Shown: positions 59,659 through 64,000 of the stretch, in pieces
Position numbering within the stretch: position 1 is the stretch's first letter
Layout: every line of letters begins with the position of its first letter
Source: Limosilactobacillus pontis
Lineage (GTDB): Bacteria; Bacillota; Bacilli; Lactobacillales; Lactobacillaceae
Assembly (NCBI RefSeq): GCF_002940945.1
Contig: NZ_PNFV01000001.1
Span: forward strand, 1-64,000
Direction of reading: 5' to 3'
Length of the DNA stretch: 64,000 nt
The notes under the pieces: generated by a model
The model's input: the letters and a program-made list of their open reading frames with translations, nothing else
What the model was told of the DNA's origin: nothing
Databases searched by the model: none
Translations under genes and position numbers: made by a program

Positions 59659-60834
59659 ATGCAGCCACTTGCTTGGGAGCAGCGTAAGTTTAGAACACTG
59701 GTACGTGCTGACAAAAATAAAAATAAGGACGGATTACCTTTACCATCATATTCAATATCTAATCAATATGGATTCATATCTCAAGACAAAAAGTTTGGGC
59801 AGGATAATACATATTCGAAAGCAGATAAAAAAAACAATTATATAGTTTATCCTAATTCTTTTGCTTATAATCCCGCAAGAATAAATGTTGGGTCGATTGG
59901 TTATCAGAATTTGAAGGGTCCTGTCCTAGTAAGTTCTTTGTATGAAATATTTAAAACAAATGAACAAATTAATGACTTATTCTTACAAGAATGGTTTAAT
60001 ACTAAAATGTTTTTTAACCAAATAATAAAATATCAAGAAGGAGGTGTTAGGCAATACTACTTTTTTGATAAATTACAAACATCAGAAATTAGACTTCCTT
60101 TAAATACTAATGAGCAACAAGGTATTGCTGACCTCTTGAAAAAGCTTGACAATCTTATTTCTCTCCAGCAACGAAAACTAGACCTCTTAAAGCAACTTAA
60201 AAAAGGCCTGCTACAAAAGATGTTTGTTGATAAGAATGCCAAACAACCAATACTACGGTTTAAGGGCTTCAGTGGTGACTGGGAGCAACATAAGCTAAGT
60301 AAAATGCTACAAGAGAGAAATGAAAAAACAACTGCAAGTAAAGAATACCCTTTAATGTCTTTTGTTCAAGGAACAGGAGTTGTCCCGAAAAGCCAACGTT
60401 ATGACCGAGAATTTTTAGTAAAAAACTCTAGCAAAAAGTATAAAAAAACCGAATTAGGCGATTTCATCTATAGCTCAAATAATTTAGAAACAGGTTCTAT
60501 TGGTTTTAATAAAACTGGTAAGGCAGTAATTTCACCGGTATATAGCATTTTTAAATCAAACAATAATAAAGAAAGTCAATTTATTGGTATTTTGTCAAAG
60601 CAAAAAAGCTTTATAAATGAAATGCTTCGTTATCGTCAAGGAGTAGTCTATGGTCAATGGAAAATTCATGAATCTGATTTTCTTAATTTGCAAATATTAG
60701 CGCCTGATATTCAAGAGCAAGAAAGAATTATTAAATTATTTAATGAGGTAGACAATCTTATCTCTCATCAGCGGATTAAACTAGATAGACTAACCTATCT
60801 TAAAAAGTTCCTCTTACAACAAATGTTCATCTAA
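59659..60834 (+). CDS. hsdS: silent, inverted specificity gene (HsdS-like)
   Basis: A 391-residue frame that encodes an HsdS-type protein with two target-recognition domains (about 15-145 and 205-375) separated by the conserved helix LLKQLKKGLLQKMFVDKNAKQPILRF. It lies opposite to hsdM-hsdS and has no ribosome binding site; it begins MQPLAWEQRKF, at the point of homology with the active gene. It is a reservoir of recognition domains rather than an expressed gene. Inverted repeats with the active hsdS (69 and 20 bp) allow exchange. Confidence 0.88.
   Translation: MQPLAWEQRKFRTLVRADKNKNKDGLPLPSYSISNQYGFISQDKKFGQDNTYSKADKKNNYIVYPNSFAYNPARINVGSIGYQNLKGPVLVSSLYEIFKTNEQINDLFLQEWFNTKMFFNQIIKYQEGGVRQYYFFDKLQTSEIRLPLNTNEQQGIADLLKKLDNLISLQQRKLDLLKQLKKGLLQKMFVDKNAKQPILRFKGFSGDWEQHKLSKMLQERNEKTTASKEYPLMSFVQGTGVVPKSQRYDREFLVKNSSKKYKKTELGDFIYSSNNLETGSIGFNKTGKAVISPVYSIFKSNNNKESQFIGILSKQKSFINEMLRYRQGVVYGQWKIHESDFLNLQILAPDIQEQERIIKLFNEVDNLISHQRIKLDRLTYLKKFLLQQMFI
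59673..59692 (+). repeat. 20-bp inverted repeat, silent copy (hsdS 5' end)
   Basis: Identical to the reverse complement of 62990-63009 in the active hsdS. It flanks the first recognition domain and would exchange it by inversion. Confidence 0.85.
60158..60226 (+). repeat. 69-bp inverted repeat, silent copy (hsdS centre)
   Basis: A perfect match to the reverse complement of 62486-62554. It encodes the central conserved helix between the two recognition domains and is a crossover point for swapping the second domain. Confidence 0.9.
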
Positions 60835-60840
60835 ATAATT

Positions 60841-60877
60841 TGGCGACACCAATATCGATTAGTGCCGCCATTTTTTA
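60841..60877. terminator. terminator between silent hsdS and recombinase
   Basis: TGGCGACAC pairs with GTGCCGCCA (one mismatch), followed by TTTTTTAT; convergent ends. Confidence 0.75.
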
Positions 60878-61807
60878 TAGTTGGGAAAGATGATGAAGAA
60901 TTTTATCGTTATCTTTATTTCGTAACTCTTCAATAATGTGTAAATAGGTTTCCTGGGTCGTTGTTGTATTCGCGTGTCCTAACCGGCGAGCAACGCTGGC
61001 GATGGAAACTCCCTCGTACAGTAATAGGGATGCATGGGTATGTCGCAAGCCATGAATTGAAATTATGTGAATACCAAGCTCGGTACAATAGCGTTCCAAC
61101 AATTGATTAATGGTTGAATTAAAGACCCTTTTATCTGGTGATACGAAAACTGGCTGTTTACTATCTATGCCTTGTAATAGGGGTTTAAACTGACTCATTA
61201 GTTGCCAGTCAACGGTTACCGACCGATTCGACGATTCATTTTTGGTTGGCTGAAAATGTCCCGTCGGCGCCTTGTAGTTCCACGACTTATTGACCGTGAT
61301 CACTTGTTTTTCATAATTGAAGTCAGTTGGTGTTAGGGCTAGGGCTTCCGCAAAACGCAAACCGGTTTTAGCGATAAGCAGAATAAACCAGTCCCAGCTT
61401 ATGTTTGGCCCTAACTCCAGATGATTTATTAATAATCGCAGTTCATATAAATTCAGAAACTTACTTTTCTTAGCCTTAGGAGTACGGCCCTTAATAATTG
61501 CGCGACGAGTCGGATCATGTCTAAGATCGCCCATATCGATAGCATCAACTAATGCAGCCCTTAAATGGTGATGAAAGTCAAGAGTAGTTTGTCTTTCGTG
61601 CGTAGTTGCATAGTCATTCAGCAACTTTTGATATGTCTGCCGATTCAATTCGTTCATGTGAAGTTCCGGGGCGAGTGCTCTTAACTTACGATAGGTAAGG
61701 TAATACTTGTCTAAGGTAACCTGCCGAACGGCACCATCTTTATAAAGCTTAATCCAGTTCAAGTAATACTTGTAAAATAGCTTGGTACTATAGTAACTTT
61801 TTGACAT
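60875..61807 (-). CDS. tyrosine recombinase (hsdS invertase)
   Basis: A 310-residue XerC/D-type integrase. The N-terminal SAM-like domain is residues about 1-105. The catalytic domain has the first Arg in KTGLRFAEAL, then HGLRHTHASLLL (His and Arg), LGHANTTTTQETYLHI (last His and the Tyr nucleophile). It sits between active and silent hsdS, as do the invertases of other phase-variable type I systems. ATG 61807 has TTGGAGG 7 bases upstream; that ribosome site lies in the 3' arm of an 18-bp hairpin. Confidence 0.92.
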   Translation of the reverse strand: MSKSYYSTKLFYKYYLNWIKLYKDGAVRQVTLDKYYLTYRKLRALAPELHMNELNRQTYQKLLNDYATTHERQTTLDFHHHLRAALVDAIDMGDLRHDPTRRAIIKGRTPKAKKSKFLNLYELRLLINHLELGPNISWDWFILLIAKTGLRFAEALALTPTDFNYEKQVITVNKSWNYKAPTGHFQPTKNESSNRSVTVDWQLMSQFKPLLQGIDSKQPVFVSPDKRVFNSTINQLLERYCTELGIHIISIHGLRHTHASLLLYEGVSIASVARRLGHANTTTTQETYLHIIEELRNKDNDKILHHLSQL

Positions 61808-61814
61808 ACAAAAT

Positions 61815-61868
61815 CCTCCAATAAATAATAATCTGTGTTTCAAACACGTAATTATTATTTATTGGAGG
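61815..61868. promoter_or_regulatory. 18-bp hairpin that buries the recombinase ribosome site
   Basis: 61815-61832 and 61851-61868 are perfect inverted repeats; the loop itself contains GTGTTT-C-AAACAC. On the minus strand the 3' arm ends in GGAGG, the recombinase ribosome site, so a transcript reading in from hsdS hides it. A candidate promoter TTGTAA (61882-61877), 17 bases, AATAAT (61859-61854) would start inside the loop and leave it free. The same hairpin could also bind the recombinase or end transcription of hsdS. Confidence 0.72.
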
Positions 61869-61886
61869 TTATTTTCTTACAATGAT

Positions 61887-63065
61887 TTAGATAAACATTT
61901 GTTGGAGGAGGAACCTTTTCAGAAGAGTTAGTTTAGTTAATCTACTCTGCTGGAGAGGAATGGTTTTATCCAATATTGTAAATAATTTACCAATTTTAGT
62001 TTGTTCCTGCAAATTAGGAAATTGTTCCTTTAATGTTAGAAAATCACCATAGCTAATACTTCTACCATCTCTTACACCGTACGTAACCTTTTTTAGCAAC
62101 TGAATAAAATTATGACTACTAAATTTCTCTTTCCAAAAGTTATCATTATATTCATCAGGTTCCTTAAAAGAAAAGATGGTATATGCTGGGGAAGCTATTC
62201 CTTCTATACTTGAATAGGCAAATCCACCCTGAAATGATCTTAAATGGATAATAAAATCTCCCGGTTCTATACGTTTATAATTATCCAGACTGTCTTTCTT
62301 ATACTTTATATCAATGCCTGTCTTTTCTCTTAATATCATGCCTTGATCCTGAGTTGCAGATAAAACTGGTAAATATGAATAGCCCTTGTCTGATTTAGAT
62401 TTAAATAATTCACTACCCTTACGCTGCTCCCAATCGCCACTAAAGCCATCAAACCGTAATACTGGTTGCTTAGCATCCTTATCAGCAAACATCTTTTGTA
62501 GCAGGCCTTTTTTAAGTTGCTTTAAGAGGTCTAGTTTTCGTTGCTGGAGAGAAAGTAAAGAATCCAACTTTGATAATAGCTTTCCAATATTAATCATTTC
62601 TTGTTTCTGAGTAGGGACGTTAAATTTATAGTTGGAAACTAGGCTCCAATCAGAACGAGGCATTTTTGATCCAGAAGATAGATTACTTACCGCATAAAAT
62701 CTGTCAGTTTGAATTAAAAAATATATAAAATTAGATGGTACACTAGGACGTAATACCCAAAAATCGCCAATAGCTACACCATCGAAAGTAGCCAAAAACC
62801 AATTTCTTAAATATGGACGTAGTTTCCCAAATAATATGTCGTTTTTTTCAAACAAGATTCCCACTTTATCAGATTTTAACTCTGAAATTTTACCATTTAA
62901 GGTTCCCATTCCGGAATTGATATTTTCAAATTCTATATGAGGCAAATTAGAACCCTTACCATGTCTGTTAATCCTTAAAATATTATTTTTAAACTTACGC
63001 TGCTCCCAATCGTTAGTGAAGCCTTTAAAACGAAGATTAGGTACTTTCTTTTTCTCTTTAGCCAT
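61887..63065 (-). CDS. hsdS: type I restriction specificity subunit HsdS (active copy)
   Basis: A 392-residue specificity subunit with two recognition domains (about 20-145 and 215-375) and conserved helices (LLSLQQRKLDLLKQLKKGLLQKMF and LTLLKRFLLQQMF). It starts MAKEKKKVPNLRFKGFTNDWEQRKF. Its ATG overlaps the hsdM stop by one base (TAATG), so it is translationally coupled to hsdM. Inverted repeats with the silent hsdS permit switching of either recognition domain. Confidence 0.93.
   Translation of the reverse strand: MAKEKKKVPNLRFKGFTNDWEQRKFKNNILRINRHGKGSNLPHIEFENINSGMGTLNGKISELKSDKVGILFEKNDILFGKLRPYLRNWFLATFDGVAIGDFWVLRPSVPSNFIYFLIQTDRFYAVSNLSSGSKMPRSDWSLVSNYKFNVPTQKQEMINIGKLLSKLDSLLSLQQRKLDLLKQLKKGLLQKMFADKDAKQPVLRFDGFSGDWEQRKGSELFKSKSDKGYSYLPVLSATQDQGMILREKTGIDIKYKKDSLDNYKRIEPGDFIIHLRSFQGGFAYSSIEGIASPAYTIFSFKEPDEYNDNFWKEKFSSHNFIQLLKKVTYGVRDGRSISYGDFLTLKEQFPNLQEQTKIGKLFTILDKTIPLQQSRLTKLTLLKRFLLQQMFI
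62486..62554 (-). repeat. 69-bp inverted repeat, active copy (hsdS centre)
   Basis: Reverse complement of 60158-60226 without mismatch; it marks the crossover between recognition domains 1 and 2. Confidence 0.9.
62990..63009 (-). repeat. 20-bp inverted repeat, active copy (hsdS 5' end)
   Basis: Reverse complement of 59673-59692; it encodes WEQRKF at the start of recognition domain 1. Confidence 0.85.
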
Positions 63066-64000
63066 TACTTAATCTCCCCTTCTAGGTCCTTGATGATGTC
63101 ATTGATTCCGGCCATCACCTCATCGTCTTTAGACGTCAGTTGCTTCAGCATCCCCACCAGTTCCTGCTCATTATCCTTGATTTGGGCATTAACATCCCGT
63201 AACTCTTTTGATACCTGCCGCAGATCTACTTCTGGTTCTGGCTCAAAGGTATCAACGTAGCGCGGAATGTTGAGGTTAAAATCGTTTTCCTTAATTTCAT
63301 CAAAGGTTGCCAAATGCGCATATTTATCAACGTCCTGGCGTTTTTCATAGGTATCCAAAATCTTGCTAATATCGGCTTCACGTAATTTATTCTGGTTCTT
63401 CCCCTTTTCAAACTCCTTGGAAGCATCAATAAACATCACGCTCCGGTCCTGCTTATCCTTCTTCAGCACCACGATCGTCGTTGGAATCGAGGTACTGTAG
63501 AACAAGTTCGCCGGTAACCCAATAACGGCATCAATGGAGCCGTCCTCTAGTAGCTTCTGGCGGATCTTGCCTTCCTTGGCTCCCCGGAACAACACCCCGT
63601 GCGGAAGGACAATCGCCATCGTCCCCGTATTCTTCAGGTGGTAGAAGCCATGCAATAAGAAGGCATAGTCGGCCTTTGACTTTGGAGCCAGGACTCCGTA
63701 CTTGCTAAAGCGCGGATCTTCCAGGAAACCCTTAGCCGCCGACCAGTGCAAGGAATACGGGGGATTCATGACCACGGCATCAAAGTTGGTCTTAGCTGAC
63801 GGCGGCCAGTCCGCATCCAGGGTGTCACCATTCCGTAAGTGTTGGTTAGCAGTATCGACATGGTGCAGGATCATGTTCATCCGGGCCAGGTTGTAGGTTG
63901 ACGTATTGATTTCTTGGCCGTAGTAGATAATCTCTTCCTTATGTTGCGTATACTTTCGGAAGTTTAACAGCAGTGAGCCAGACCCCATTGCCGGGTCGTA
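63065..64000 (-). CDS. hsdM: type I restriction methylase HsdM (5' end outside window)
   Basis: The visible 311 residues are the C-terminal part of the N6-adenine methylase subunit. The frame continues through the window edge; the first visible residues are YDPAMGSGSLLLN (SAM-binding motif I), so the ATG at 63988 inside this motif is not the start. NPPY (motif IV, catalytic) is in VVMNPPYSLHWS. The C-terminal helix (ELRDVNAQIKDNEQELVGML) contacts HsdS. With HsdS and HsdR it completes the system. Confidence 0.94.
   Translation of the reverse strand, partial: YDPAMGSGSLLLNFRKYTQHKEEIIYYGQEINTSTYNLARMNMILHHVDTANQHLRNGDTLDADWPPSAKTNFDAVVMNPPYSLHWSAAKGFLEDPRFSKYGVLAPKSKADYAFLLHGFYHLKNTGTMAIVLPHGVLFRGAKEGKIRQKLLEDGSIDAVIGLPANLFYSTSIPTTIVVLKKDKQDRSVMFIDASKEFEKGKNQNKLREADISKILDTYEKRQDVDKYAHLATFDEIKENDFNLNIPRYVDTFEPEPEVDLRQVSKELRDVNAQIKDNEQELVGMLKQLTSKDDEVMAGINDIIKDLEGEIK

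Noticed and set aside
63988..63988. ATG at 63988 as start of hsdM
   Set aside because: It lies inside the SAM-binding motif DPAMGSGS; the frame stays open to the window edge, so the gene is cut by the window.

Overview
The window looks like the chromosome of a heterofermentative lactic acid bacterium, most likely a Limosilactobacillus-type Lactobacillaceae. The reasons are a roughly balanced base composition in the housekeeping half, strong GGAGG-type ribosome binding sites, several TTG/GTG starts, LPXTG surface proteins with LPQTG motifs, and gene families usual in lactobacilli (RqcH/FbpA, DegV, UPF0210/ACT pair, CopY, two-gene CrcB, class II UvrA). No rRNA or tRNA gene was seen. The species call is inference from protein style only.

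Layout. 1-192 is the tail of an IS3-type transposase. 0.3-11 kb holds housekeeping and stress genes: exoA-mazG, UvrA2, two fluoride channels, a VOC protein, an ABC1/UbiB kinase, a CNNM/CorC-type protein, the ACT/UPF0210 pair and a CopY repressor with a perfect cop box. 11-24 kb holds two MFS exporters, RecQ, an aldo/keto reductase, a lipid kinase, a LysR-controlled flavodoxin/cupin/CMD cluster, AzlCD, a glycerate kinase with a truncated permease, and an acetyltransferase. 24-36 kb holds an alkyl-base glycosylase, GT8, HD hydrolase, DegV, RqcH, a TPI paralogue and a cysK-cystathionine lyase operon. 36-43 kb is accessory: two unknown genes divergent from an operon of a zinc ribbon, a pore-loop-less Clp-like ATPase, a small protein and a membrane-anchored protein. 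43-48 kb holds a GntR-regulated organic-acid transporter and D-2-hydroxyacid dehydrogenase, then a purine permease and phosphoribosyltransferase. 48-64 kb is visibly more AT-rich: two LPXTG enzymes, an OYE oxidoreductase with LysR, a type I toxin-antitoxin locus, and a complete phase-variable type I restriction system.

The strongest regulatory findings are: (1) a cysteine attenuator in front of cysK, with a 31-codon leader peptide carrying three consecutive Cys codons, a consensus promoter and a terminator directly before the cysK ribosome binding site; (2) a family of small intergenic RNAs on the minus strand, two full copies 13.5 kb apart with compensatory changes and tandem terminators, and a third relative in tandem with one of them; (3) a TxpA/Hol_Tox-like type I toxin locus with a convergent antisense RNA; (4) an hsdS inversion system (69-bp and 20-bp inverted repeats) whose recombinase has its ribosome binding site buried in an 18-bp stem; (5) three GTATAC sites spaced exactly 11 bp on a promoter.

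Functionally, the cysteine operon, its attenuator and the transsulfuration lyase form one amino-acid circuit. The GntR gene, operator array, AEC transporter and dehydrogenase form a second circuit for organic acids. The NCS2 permease and phosphoribosyltransferase form a purine-salvage pair. HsdR, HsdM and HsdS, the silent HsdS and the recombinase form a switchable DNA-methylation system.
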